A stretch of 64,000 nt of DNA from Croceicoccus gelatinilyticus (GTDB taxonomy: Bacteria > Pseudomonadota > Alphaproteobacteria > Sphingomonadales > Sphingomonadaceae), in NCBI RefSeq assembly GCF_018398395.1, contig NZ_JAHCBF010000008.1, positions 27,627 to 91,626 of the forward strand. The letters run 5' to 3'. A program made the position numbers and the translations under genes. Of this stretch, positions 53,680-62,079 are shown in pieces; position 1 is the first letter of the stretch, and each line of letters opens with the position of its first letter. The notes under the pieces were generated by a model, which searched no databases, was not told the DNA's origin, and saw only the letters and a program-made list of their open reading frames with translations.

Positions 53680-53987
53680 GATTTCGGTTTTCCGGCCTCG
53701 CGCAGGGCTTTGCTCTCTTCCTCGAGCTCGGTGAACATGTCTTCTGCCTTGTCGAAGCGCGGCGTGCTGCCGTTCTTGAAGAACTCGTCAGCCTCTTCCA
53801 TCGCCGCGCGAGTTTCCGCATTGGGAACCTTGAGCTCGAGTGGAAAGGCCTGATCGGTGGCGATGCGATGGAACAGCAGACGCACGGCATCGGCGGTCGA
53901 CAGACCCATCGCCGCCAGCGCCTCGGTCGCGCGGTCTTTCAGGTCATTGTCCATCCGGACATGAATCATCGAGCTATGAGCGTTCAT
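53676..53987 (-). CDS. dinJ: DinJ/RelB-family antitoxin
   Basis: 103 aa. The N-terminal ribbon-helix-helix is MIHVRMDNDLKDRATEALA then GLSTADAVRLLFHRIA; the acidic C-terminal half should wrap the YafQ toxin. It is preceded by a strong promoter with an inverted repeat operator. Conditional co-operativity autoregulation is expected for this family. Confidence 0.88.
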   Translation of the reverse strand: MNAHSSMIHVRMDNDLKDRATEALAAMGLSTADAVRLLFHRIATDQAFPLELKVPNAETRAAMEEADEFFKNGSTPRFDKAEDMFTELEEESKALREAGKPKS

Positions 53988-53998
53988 ACCATCTCCTG

Positions 53999-54014
53999 TA
54001 TCTCAAATGAGATA
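53999..54014 (-). promoter_or_regulatory. dinJ operator, 7-2-7 inverted repeat
   Basis: TATCTCA (53999-54005) / TGAGATA (54008-54014) is a perfect inverted repeat, 12 nt before the dinJ start and overlapping the -10 box. It is the likely binding site of the RHH antitoxin. Confidence 0.75.
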
Positions 54015-54040
54015 TAGGGACCATTGGACCTAAAAGTCAA
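54011..54040 (-). promoter_or_regulatory. Promoter of the dinJ-yafQ-helicase unit
   Basis: On the minus strand, TTGACT (54035-54040) and TATATC (54011-54016) are spaced 18 nt apart, in a locally AT-rich patch directly upstream of dinJ. Confidence 0.65.
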
Positions 54041-54068
54041 TCGTATGATGGGGCGGATCACTGCGAAC

Positions 54069-55052
54069 CTAGCTGGATAGGTCAGCCCACCGTTTTGCGT
54101 CGCGCATCCCAACTTCCCACGCTTCATCGACCAAATCACTGCTTGCGCGGAAGAATTCACCACCAAGCCATTTGCCATTCCGGGCCAGTAGCTTTTTCAT
54201 TCCGTTTTCGCCTTCAATGGCGATCCGCGAATTCGGGAAATGTGGCTCGCCTGCAGTCTCGTTCGACCTGAGCAAGCGCCATCTGAAGGCTCCATTCGGC
54301 AAGGCGCGATTGTGGTCTTCGCAGCGCGTCGGTGGACTGCAAGACATCCCGACCTTAACGACTATGTCATCGCCAGCATCTTCGCCAAGAAAGGCGCTCA
54401 TATCGCCATCAAGCTTCAGCAGATAGAGGCTCTTCGGTCCCTCTGACTCACGCACCATGTGCGGGTTCTGCGATACCGGTCCGGCCTTGTTGAAGCCGAA
54501 CAAGTCCGAACCCTTTGCCAAGCGGGCATCGCCGACAGGAATTTCGCCAAAGACGGAGACCTCCTGAAGATGGAGATCGAGCAGCTTTCGCGCCTCTCCG
54601 GCGGATAGTGGCATGCCCTGAGATCCGATCGTCTGTGCCCAGCCTGTTGAATAGGCTTCATTGGCGAAATCGGTGATAAGGGGCCGCGCATCGGCCGCCA
54701 CCCGCCAAGCCCGAATGGCCTTCACACCAAGATCCCAGCGATCCTCGCGATCCGGATCGTTCTTTTTCGCCTCCCACGCCATCGGTGACATGAAGGCTTG
54801 TGCGTGGTTCACGCGGTGGGAACATTGCAGCACACCCACAACCCGGCCAAGCATGTCCGATGGCGCATTGCCCACCGCGTAGATTACGACCAATGCACCC
54901 GGCTCACTACGACGGATGAAACTGCGTCTCTGGCTGTCGGTGCTGAAGCCTAGAAAACCCCAATTGCCGGGATCGAAGCCATAGAAGCTCGTGAGCCAGA
55001 CGTTCGGCGGCTCGCGCATGATCGCGTCGATGGGAGCCATAATCTGGCTCAT
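54069..55052 (-). CDS. PUA-like plus GIY-YIG-like protein, candidate modified-DNA nuclease
   Basis: 327 aa. Residues about 15-120 (NVWLTSFYGFDPGNWGFL, then EPGALVVIYAV) have the W/G/beta pattern of EVE/ASCH (PUA-like) folds that read modified bases; this is a guess from pattern. Residues about 207-312 resemble a T5orf172-type GIY-YIG domain: SLYLLKL at 208-214, VKVGMS at 232-237, Arg243, Glu280 and GGEFFRAS at 297-304. The layout is that of a modification-sensing nuclease. It follows the methyltransferase gene by 21 nt, and a separate promoter serves the next genes. Confidence 0.6.
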   Translation of the reverse strand: MSQIMAPIDAIMREPPNVWLTSFYGFDPGNWGFLGFSTDSQRRSFIRRSEPGALVVIYAVGNAPSDMLGRVVGVLQCSHRVNHAQAFMSPMAWEAKKNDPDREDRWDLGVKAIRAWRVAADARPLITDFANEAYSTGWAQTIGSQGMPLSAGEARKLLDLHLQEVSVFGEIPVGDARLAKGSDLFGFNKAGPVSQNPHMVRESEGPKSLYLLKLDGDMSAFLGEDAGDDIVVKVGMSCSPPTRCEDHNRALPNGAFRWRLLRSNETAGEPHFPNSRIAIEGENGMKKLLARNGKWLGGEFFRASSDLVDEAWEVGMRDAKRWADLSS

Positions 55053-55073
55053 GTGACTATCCCGTCCACGTTA

Positions 55074-57830
55074 CTAAGCCGCCTTTGCGCCAGATTTTTC
55101 AGTGGCCATTTTGGTGTAGAGTTCGAACAGCTTTTCGAGGCGTTCGGTGTCGTTTTTGAAGCGGCGGCCGATGTAGATGCGTTCGAGGATTTCGTCGTTG
55201 CGATCGTGCGCGTGGCGGAGGTTTTCGGGCATCTTTTCCGGATCGTAGAGCTCGGCGATGGTCTTGGGGAAATGCGCCTCGCGGGCGAGGAGGATGTCCT
55301 CGGCGCAGCGGGTCAGGTCAGCTTTGTGTTGTTCGGTAAGCTTGGGGACGGGAAAGGTATTATACACAACCGTATTCCCATAGCGGATGCCGTTACCCAA
55401 CTTTCCCGACACGGTCTCTGCCCACACGCGGTGAAGTGTCGAGACGATCAACGAAAATTCGACGAGCTTCGTACCGTAAACAGCGAATGCCGCATGACTA
55501 ATGACGGTTCCGGCTGGGCTTATTGTGGCTGGGACGAATGGTACGTCGCTACCAATCGTGTTCCCGACATAGATAAACGCTTCGTCCTGAAATGTTCGGT
55601 AGCAAAAGGCGTGCGGCCTCTTGGCTGCCTTTTGAGCATCCCTGCCTGCTCCTTCTCGGTAGATGCGGCAGGCTTCGATTATGCGCTGCAACGGAGCAAT
55701 GTCGCGAACGTGGTCCGCCTCGCTATCTTCCACCCACAGGCAAGTGCGTAAGGCATTGGTCAATAGTTCTTTGGTTCCTCCGTATGGTCGGAAATATTGC
55801 CTCGCCTCGGGGTGTCGCTGAATAATCTCTTCGGCATCAGGCTTCTCAAAAATCAAACGTTTGCCATCCACTGGGTTGCTACCCATGGTCATGCCTGCGA
55901 TCGAAGAAATTGTCCGCTCACGCGGTTTGACAATCACTCTTTGTCCCGGAACCAGGTATGGGCTTATCTCGCCGCATTCCCGCACTGAATCATCTTCAAA
56001 TAGAAGCTTCGTAGCGCGATTTTCTCGGCACAAACCGAGAATTGTGCACCAAACGCCCGCATTCCGTGCAGCTGCGTTGGCCCACTTAAAGGGGACGTAA
56101 GCGAATTTGACGTTGGCATTCTTAAATATCCGTGGCCAAAGAAGTGCCACTTGCTCGCCCTGGCAAATTGAACTGGTCGAGACCAAAGCCATTTCTGCCC
56201 TGGTCTCATTCATATATTCCAAACCTTTCACGATGAAGGCTGCAACATAATCAAGTAGTTTAGCTTTCCCTAGGCCGACCCGATCCATATCTGCGACCTG
56301 CTCATCAGTCTTCTTCTTCGCTCCTAGATATGGCGGATTGCCGCAGATGTAGGTCTCACCTCCCTCATTCTCAAAATCGATTTCAGCCTGATCGAGTGGC
56401 GTGTTGAAGAGATCATCGCCAGAGACCTTCACTGCGTTTCCTGTTGATGGACACAATTTTAGCCAATCCATACGGAGTGCATTCCCGCAGGTAATCCAGT
56501 TCTGACTATCGAGCGGCAGGAAGTCGGCGAGCGCCTCCTTCTGGCCGCGATAGAGCACGTCACACTGGAACTCGGCGATGATCAGTGCGAGCCTTGCAAT
56601 CTCTGCCGGGAAGTCGCGCAATTCGATGCCGCGAAAGTTGGTGAGCGGGATGTCGCTGTCGCGCTCGCTCTCGCCGCGCCGCTTGTTTATCTCGGCCTCG
56701 ATCTCGCGCATCTGCTTGTAGGCGATGACGAGGAAATTGCCCGATCCACAGGCCGGATCGAACACCCTTATCTTCGACATCCGGTTGCGCAGGTTTACCA
56801 GCTTACGACCGTTGTCGCCCGCCTCATCCAGTTGCTGGCGCAGGTCGTCGAGAAACAGCGGGTTGAGCACCTTCAGGATGTTCGGCACGCTGGTGTAATG
56901 CATGCCGAGCGCCCCGCGCTCCTCGTCATCGGCGACCGCCTGTATCATGCTGCCGAAGATATCGGGGTTGATCTGCTTCCAGTTCAGGCCGCCGATATGC
57001 AGCAGGTAGCTTCGCGCCATGCGGCTGAAGCGTGGCACCTCGACACTACCTGAAAACAGCGCACCGTTTACGTAGGGAAAGGCGTCGGCGTGGGGCGGGA
57101 TGTTCGCCGCCTTGCGATAGCGATCGTCCAGCCTGCCTTCGTGCCGCGTGGGTGTGTCCATCGCGCGGAAAATGTTGGAGATGATCTCGTGCGTGTTGGA
57201 GCTTTCGCGGTCGCTGAACCGCTCGACGGTGGATGTGAAGAGGCCCTCCCCGTTGAAGATATCGGTATCCTCCGCGAAGAAGCAGAAGATCAGCCGCGCC
57301 ATGAAATGGTTCATGTCTGGCCGGCGCTCCGCCGTGGCCCAGTCTGGGTTTTCTTTCAGCAACTCGACATAGAGCTTGTTGAGCTTGCTGGTGGCGCGGA
57401 TGTCAAAGCTGTTCTCGCGGATTTGCTTGACGGTGGTGATGCCCGCGAGCGGCAGGAACGCGCCGAAGTGGTTCGGGAAGTCGGGGTAGGCGCAGGCAAC
57501 GGATTCGCCGTTGACCAGATCCTCCGCCTGCAAGTCGGTGCCGTCCGTGGCGAGGATGAACTTGGCCTTCGCCGCGCCCGTCTTGGGGCTTTCACGCAGG
57601 GCCTTCAGCGTCTCGTCGACCGTGCCCGGATCGCACGTGGCGATATGAATATTGTTACGCTGGAGGACGCCGCCGGGAAGGTCGGAGGCATTGGTTGTCC
57701 CGGCCCGCAATTGCTTCAGCGTGTTCGCCTTGCGCCCGAACGCTTCGAGAAACGCGAATGGAAACTCCGCCCGGTCAAATGGCTGGGCGGCCAGTTCTGA
57801 AATTGCTTCTTCGATCTCAACAGCATTCAT
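55074..57830 (-). CDS. MmeI-like class I DNA methyltransferase
   Basis: 918 aa. SAM motif I is FDPACGSGNFLV near residue 355, and the catalytic motif IV is NPPY near 498, so adenine methylation is expected. A target-recognition-like C-terminal half follows, with the helical spacer before it. Unlike MmeI itself, I see no PD-(D/E)xK nuclease in the N-terminal 200 residues, so cutting may be supplied by the GIY-YIG proteins next door. The region about 55340-56480 (residues about 450-830, covering NPPY and the TRD) is visibly less GC-rich than the N-terminal part, hinting at domain replacement. It starts the minus-strand set. Confidence 0.85.
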   Translation of the reverse strand: MNAVEIEEAISELAAQPFDRAEFPFAFLEAFGRKANTLKQLRAGTTNASDLPGGVLQRNNIHIATCDPGTVDETLKALRESPKTGAAKAKFILATDGTDLQAEDLVNGESVACAYPDFPNHFGAFLPLAGITTVKQIRENSFDIRATSKLNKLYVELLKENPDWATAERRPDMNHFMARLIFCFFAEDTDIFNGEGLFTSTVERFSDRESSNTHEIISNIFRAMDTPTRHEGRLDDRYRKAANIPPHADAFPYVNGALFSGSVEVPRFSRMARSYLLHIGGLNWKQINPDIFGSMIQAVADDEERGALGMHYTSVPNILKVLNPLFLDDLRQQLDEAGDNGRKLVNLRNRMSKIRVFDPACGSGNFLVIAYKQMREIEAEINKRRGESERDSDIPLTNFRGIELRDFPAEIARLALIIAEFQCDVLYRGQKEALADFLPLDSQNWITCGNALRMDWLKLCPSTGNAVKVSGDDLFNTPLDQAEIDFENEGGETYICGNPPYLGAKKKTDEQVADMDRVGLGKAKLLDYVAAFIVKGLEYMNETRAEMALVSTSSICQGEQVALLWPRIFKNANVKFAYVPFKWANAAARNAGVWCTILGLCRENRATKLLFEDDSVRECGEISPYLVPGQRVIVKPRERTISSIAGMTMGSNPVDGKRLIFEKPDAEEIIQRHPEARQYFRPYGGTKELLTNALRTCLWVEDSEADHVRDIAPLQRIIEACRIYREGAGRDAQKAAKRPHAFCYRTFQDEAFIYVGNTIGSDVPFVPATISPAGTVISHAAFAVYGTKLVEFSLIVSTLHRVWAETVSGKLGNGIRYGNTVVYNTFPVPKLTEQHKADLTRCAEDILLAREAHFPKTIAELYDPEKMPENLRHAHDRNDEILERIYIGRRFKNDTERLEKLFELYTKMATEKSGAKAA

Positions 57831-58183
57831 GGCGCGATACTTGGCCGAGAGGCGGCTGATTCACAAGACAGGACAGGGATTTGCCCGAGGGAAACGGGCA
57901 GTGGATGCGGTGCCTCGTGTTCGGCTCCCAGAGTTCTTCCGACCCTCTAGAACCACCCCCTTTTCATGACCTGATCACGCCCCTGACCGAACCCGGACAG
58001 GCGCTGCAACCCGCGCCCATTCGGACCGTGTTGCCACGCTTCGCGCGGCTGCCCGCACCACTCCGATCGGCGGGGTTCCCCTCGCATACGCTCGGTGCAG
58101 TCCTGCCCGTGCCCGGCCTCATCGGGGCTCAGTCAAAGGGATGGTCCCTTGGACGGATCGAATGCCTCGAAAGGACACGAACA
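57831..58183. other. Gap between the defence-like set and ssb, promoters probable
   Basis: 353 nt between divergent genes, without a supportable coding region. It holds two hairpins: TGCCCG/CGGGCA (57892-57910) and AAGGGA/TCCCTT (58136-58150). The promoters of the methyltransferase and ssb must lie here; none is clear by eye. Confidence 0.4.
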
Positions 58184-58537
58184 ATGAAGAACACCGTCAC
58201 ACTGGTCGGCTTTGTCGGCAACACTCCCGAAGTCCGCGAAACTTCCGGCAGCGCCACGATAACCAGCCTATCGCTCGCTACCACGCGCAGCTTCAAGGAC
58301 AGCGAAGGCAACCGCCAGACCGAGACCGAATGGCACCGGATCACCTGTTTCAACGGCATCGGGAAAAGCGTCGCCGAGCATGTCGCAAAGGGCGCCATTA
58401 TCATGGTGACGGGCCGCATCCACTATAGCCGCTGGACCGACGCCGAGGGGCAAACACGCTACGGCTGCGAGATCATCGCAGAACAGGTCGATTTTCTTGT
58501 CAGGGCGAAGGAAGCCGGAGCCGCCAAGGCCGCCTGA
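58184..58537 (+). CDS. ssb: Single-stranded DNA-binding protein, element-borne
   Basis: 117 aa, one OB fold, shorter than chromosomal SSB and lacking the acidic C-terminal tail that recruits partners. MKNTVTLVGFVGNTPEVRETSG and EWHRITCFNGIGKSVAEHVAKG are typical of element-borne SSB. ATG 58184 has AAAGGA at good spacing. It may protect DNA during transfer or counter host defence. A strong terminator follows. Confidence 0.9.
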   Translation: MKNTVTLVGFVGNTPEVRETSGSATITSLSLATTRSFKDSEGNRQTETEWHRITCFNGIGKSVAEHVAKGAIIMVTGRIHYSRWTDAEGQTRYGCEIIAEQVDFLVRAKEAGAAKAA

Positions 58538-58562
58538 TCGCAACCGCAATCTGACGCTCCCA

Positions 58563-58597
58563 AAGGGCCTCGCTGGCACGATCCAGCGGGGCCTTTT
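58563..58597 (+). terminator. Terminator after ssb
   Basis: Fourteen-base-pair stem (58563-58576 with 58583-58596, two G-T pairs), loop CACGAT, then TTTTG. It lies 25 nt after the ssb stop. Confidence 0.88.
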
Positions 58598-58823
58598 GCC
58601 GTGCTTGGGCTTGGTCTTGATTTGGTACGCTCCTGCGCCGCACGGGCGCGGCGATCCTTTTGGAAGTGGCTGGAAAATCCTTTAAGAACGAACCGGCGAA
58701 ATGACTGGTTACGTGGGGGAATATGGGAAATTGGAGGGCACACCCTACGCCGCCATGCGGCAGAAAGAGATTGTTAAGCAATAGGTTACGCGAATTTGTT
58801 CCTCTACAAAAAGGAGCAAGTCA

Positions 58824-60080
58824 ATGCAAGCAAATGGCTATCTGCTACCAGCAAATGGAGCCACGAATCATGGTCAAGCCCGATCCGGTGATGGGCGTGG
58901 GAGTGGTGAAAAGGCAAAGCCGTCCAACCGGGTAAGGCTCAACGGGAACATAGTCCGCCGCAAACCGGGTAAACTCATCCGCGAGTATTGGGATATCGAC
59001 CTGCCGGGCTTTGGCCTGCGGGTAAATCCCGGCGGCAGGCGGACTTGGTTCGTGCTGTTCCGCCAGCGCGGCAAGCTGCGGCGGGTGTCGCTCGGTACCT
59101 CCCGCGACATCTCGCCCGCCACGGCCCGCCGCCTCGCGCGGGCGAAGCTGGCAGAGGTCACTCTCGATGGGTTGCCGACGCGCAAGAAGGCCCGAGCTGC
59201 GCAGAAGAACGATGCACCTTTGCTGCGCAAATTTGCTGAGCGCTTCTGGGCTGACTATTCGCGACACTGGAAACCATCGACCCGCAAGCGCAACGAGAGC
59301 GCGATCTTCAAGGAAATCCTCGGTGCGTTCGGTGACCGGCGGATCGACGACCTGGCGAAGGGAGACATTCTGTTCTGGCGCGACAGCTTCGTAGAACGGC
59401 CGGGTGTTTTCAACCGCACCTTGCCAGTGTTTTCGGTGATGATGGGATACGCTGAACGCCTTGGTCTGCGACCTCGCGGATCCAATCCCTGTAAGGGCAC
59501 ACCGCGATACAAGCGCAAGCCGATGGAGCGGTTTCTGTCGTCTCACGAATATGCGCGGCTTGCCACGGCTCTGCGGGATTACGAGGCGGAGCAGCCACTC
59601 TATGTCGCAGCGATCCGCCTCTTGATCTTCACCGGAGCGCGTTGCGGAGAGATCGAACAACTGCGCTGGGAATGGGTGCAGGAGCCGCGCCTGATGTTGC
59701 CGGACAGCAAGACCGGGGCGAAAATCGTCTATCTCAACCGGCAGGCTGTGAGTGTGATTGCATCGCTGCCAGGGCGGAAAGCAACCGGCCTGCTGTTTCC
59801 CTCATTCCGCAATCCCGACAAGCCGATCTCGCTTGGCATTCACTGGTCGAAAATCCGTAACCGCGCAGCTTTGCCAGATGTGCGGCTCCATGATTTGCGC
59901 CACAGCTTCGCCTCGGTCGCAATCCGAGACAACATCTCGCTGATGGTGATCGGCAAGCTGTTGGGCCACGCGCTGGCAGAAACGACGACCCGATACGCGC
60001 ACCTGTCCGACGAGATCGTCGCCGATGCAGCGGAACGCGTTTCCGGCTCCATCGCGCGCCTGATCGGAGTCGGGCAATGA
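58824..60080 (+). CDS. Tyrosine integrase 1 (phage/island type)
   Basis: 418 aa. N-terminal arm-binding DUF4102-like region (DLPGFGLRVNPGGRRTW), a core-binding SAM-like domain, and the catalytic domain with Arg in TGARCGEI, HxxR in LHDLRHSFAS, and LLGHALAETTTRYAHL with the Tyr nucleophile. All conserved catalytic residues appear present. ATG 58824 has GGAG eight bases upstream. Its stop overlaps the second integrase start (ATGA), so the two are cotranslated. Confidence 0.9.
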   Translation: MQANGYLLPANGATNHGQARSGDGRGSGEKAKPSNRVRLNGNIVRRKPGKLIREYWDIDLPGFGLRVNPGGRRTWFVLFRQRGKLRRVSLGTSRDISPATARRLARAKLAEVTLDGLPTRKKARAAQKNDAPLLRKFAERFWADYSRHWKPSTRKRNESAIFKEILGAFGDRRIDDLAKGDILFWRDSFVERPGVFNRTLPVFSVMMGYAERLGLRPRGSNPCKGTPRYKRKPMERFLSSHEYARLATALRDYEAEQPLYVAAIRLLIFTGARCGEIEQLRWEWVQEPRLMLPDSKTGAKIVYLNRQAVSVIASLPGRKATGLLFPSFRNPDKPISLGIHWSKIRNRAALPDVRLHDLRHSFASVAIRDNISLMVIGKLLGHALAETTTRYAHLSDEIVADAAERVSGSIARLIGVGQ

Positions 60081-61318
60081 ACGCGCTGACCCTGCGGGGG
60101 ATCGTTGCAGAGGAACTGGGCAGCCTCCGGCTCCATGTTGTCGGCAAGTGCGGCGGCCTGGGCGAACTGCGCAAGACCTGCTGGACGCGCGAGCTACCGG
60201 GATTTGGCACCCGGCATTATGCCAGTGGTCGCAAGGTCTATATCGTGCAGGCACGCATGGAAGGGCGCACCCGCACGGTGACGATTGGCAACGCTAGGGT
60301 GCTGAGTCGTGCGCAGGCAATGGATGTCGCGCGCCGTGTGTTGCTCCGCGCCCAGACCGGCGAAAACCCGGCGGAGGAGCGCAAGCGGCTGCGCAAGGTT
60401 CCATCCTACCGGGACTTTCTCAAAACCTATTGGGACCGGGTATCGCCGAAGTGGAAACCGTCCACGCTCTACACCCATCGCTATTACAGGCGGAAATATC
60501 TCGACCACGCATTTGCAGGTCTGTTCCTCGATGAGATCGAGGAACGCCATGTGCAGGAATGGTTCAATCGGATTACCAACACCGGCGGTCCCGGTGCTGC
60601 CAATCGTTGCGGTGAAATCCTGCGCGCCATGTTCAACAAGGCCGAGCAATGGGGCGTTCGGCCCGAAGGTTCGAACCCCTGCCTCTACATCCGCAAGAAC
60701 AAGGGGCGGAAGTGCGAGCGCTTCCTGTCCGATCAGGAGTTCCGGCGCATCGGCGAAGTGCTCGACCGGCATGGCAAAACCTTCCCGCTGCACTGCGCGG
60801 CGATCAGCTTGCTGATCCTGACAGGTTGCCGCAAATCGGAGATTACCTGCCTCCAATGGAGCGAAGTGCGGGGAAGGCGCTTGCTGCTGACCGACAGCAA
60901 GACCGGCCCGCGCACGGTCTGGCTGGCCGAAGCGGCTGCAACGATCCTTCACGCCATGCCGCGCCGGGAGAAGCAACGCTATGTCTTCTGGAACCCGGCC
61001 ACCCAGCGCCCGATTACCGACATCGGCAACTTGTGGAGCAAGCTGCGCGACGAAGCAGGCCTACCCGGCGTTCGCATCCACGATCTGCGGCACAGCTTTG
61101 CCAGCCACGCCGCCGCCCATTCGGAAACGCTGCCGATGATCGGCAAGCTGCTTGGCCATGCCGATGTGCGGACCACGACCCGCTATGCCCACCTTGACGA
61201 TGGCCATGTCATTCAGGCAGCGCAGCGCATCGGCGACCTGATCGAGCAAAACATGAGCGGCTCATATTCATTGAGCCGTAACACTAGGTATGATAGTGGG
61301 CCATTGCTGCATGACTAA
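60077..61318 (+). CDS. Tyrosine integrase 2
   Basis: 413 aa. Same family and length as the first but clearly diverged: DUF4102-like N-terminus (ELPGFGTRHYASGRKVYIV), Arg in TGCRKSEI, HDLRHSFAS, and LLGHADVRTTTRYAHL. The catalytic residues are complete. It overlaps the first integrase at 60077-60080 and the RelE-like toxin at its end. Two integrases in tandem may act as a pair on att sites; which does the integration is unknown. Confidence 0.9.
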   Translation: MNALTLRGIVAEELGSLRLHVVGKCGGLGELRKTCWTRELPGFGTRHYASGRKVYIVQARMEGRTRTVTIGNARVLSRAQAMDVARRVLLRAQTGENPAEERKRLRKVPSYRDFLKTYWDRVSPKWKPSTLYTHRYYRRKYLDHAFAGLFLDEIEERHVQEWFNRITNTGGPGAANRCGEILRAMFNKAEQWGVRPEGSNPCLYIRKNKGRKCERFLSDQEFRRIGEVLDRHGKTFPLHCAAISLLILTGCRKSEITCLQWSEVRGRRLLLTDSKTGPRTVWLAEAAATILHAMPRREKQRYVFWNPATQRPITDIGNLWSKLRDEAGLPGVRIHDLRHSFASHAAAHSETLPMIGKLLGHADVRTTTRYAHLDDGHVIQAAQRIGDLIEQNMSGSYSLSRNTRYDSGPLLHD

Positions 61319-61709
61319 GAGCCCGCGCATCCGCATCTACGCCAACCGCTGGTTCGCCAAGTTCGCGGCAAAGGAAAAGATCAGCGATGCCACGCTTGCT
61401 GATGCCGTGCATCGGGCCGAATCCGGCCTGATCGATGCCGATCTTGGCAGCGGCCTCATCAAGCAACGCATTGCGCGCCAGGGCGGAGGCAAATCGGGCG
61501 GGTATCGCTCGATCCTGATCTTCCGCTCGGGCGAACGGGCCATATTCGTGTTTGCCTTCGCCAAGAGCGACAAGGCGAACCTGAATGCGGCGGAACTGAA
61601 GGTCTATCGCAAGGCGGCCAGCATCATGCTGGAGCTTGGCGAGGACCAGATCGAAACGGAAGTTGAAGCAGGCCGATTGGTCGAGGTGAAAGACGATGAG
61701 CAAGGCTAA
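61311..61709 (+). CDS. RelE/HigB-like toxin
   Basis: About 132 aa from ATG 61311; an earlier ATG at 61290 is possible. GLIKQRIARQGGGKSGGYRS then ILIFRSGERAIFVFAFAKSD is the conserved core of the PF06296-type RelE toxins found with an XRE antitoxin. The frame overlaps the integrase 2 stop at its start and the antitoxin gene by 14 nt at its end, so the order is toxin first. Confidence 0.85.
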   Translation: MTKSPRIRIYANRWFAKFAAKEKISDATLADAVHRAESGLIDADLGSGLIKQRIARQGGGKSGGYRSILIFRSGERAIFVFAFAKSDKANLNAAELKVYRKAASIMLELGEDQIETEVEAGRLVEVKDDEQG

Positions 61710-62025
61710 GGCAAAGACCTACAAGAGCGAGGCGATGGCCTCCGTCCACGAGATGATGGAAGGCCTCCACGACGCGGGTAGCATCGATAAGCGCACCATG
61801 CGCGAGTTTGACGAGGCGTGCCTTGCGCCTGCGCCGATTCTGTCGCCTGACGAGATCAAGGCCATCCGCGAGGCCGAACATGTCTCGCAGCCAGTGTTCG
61901 CGCGCTATCTCAACGTGTCGAAGAACCTTGTGTCAGACTGGGAGCGAGGTGCGAAGAAGCCGGGAGGTCCGGCATTGCGATTGCTGTCGATCATCCAGCG
62001 AAGCGGGCTGGATGCGGTGGCGTAA
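61696..62025 (+). CDS. XRE-family antitoxin (HigA-like)
   Basis: 109 aa. The C-terminal HTH (about residues 57-100: AIREAEHVSQPVFARYLNVS then VSDWERGAKKPGG) is typical of HigA-like antitoxins; the N-terminal part should bind the toxin. It likely represses the toxin-antitoxin unit and stabilises the island. Confidence 0.87.
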   Translation: MSKAKAKTYKSEAMASVHEMMEGLHDAGSIDKRTMREFDEACLAPAPILSPDEIKAIREAEHVSQPVFARYLNVSKNLVSDWERGAKKPGGPALRLLSIIQRSGLDAVA

Positions 62026-62079
62026 CAGGTTTATCCCCATTTGAAAGCATTGGCGTCCCACAAGAAGGGAACTTTATAG

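Noticed and set aside
48831..57830. Assignment as BREX, DISARM, Zorya or Druantia
   Set aside because: No PglZ, DrmB, ZorA/B or DruE-like signatures are visible in these proteins.
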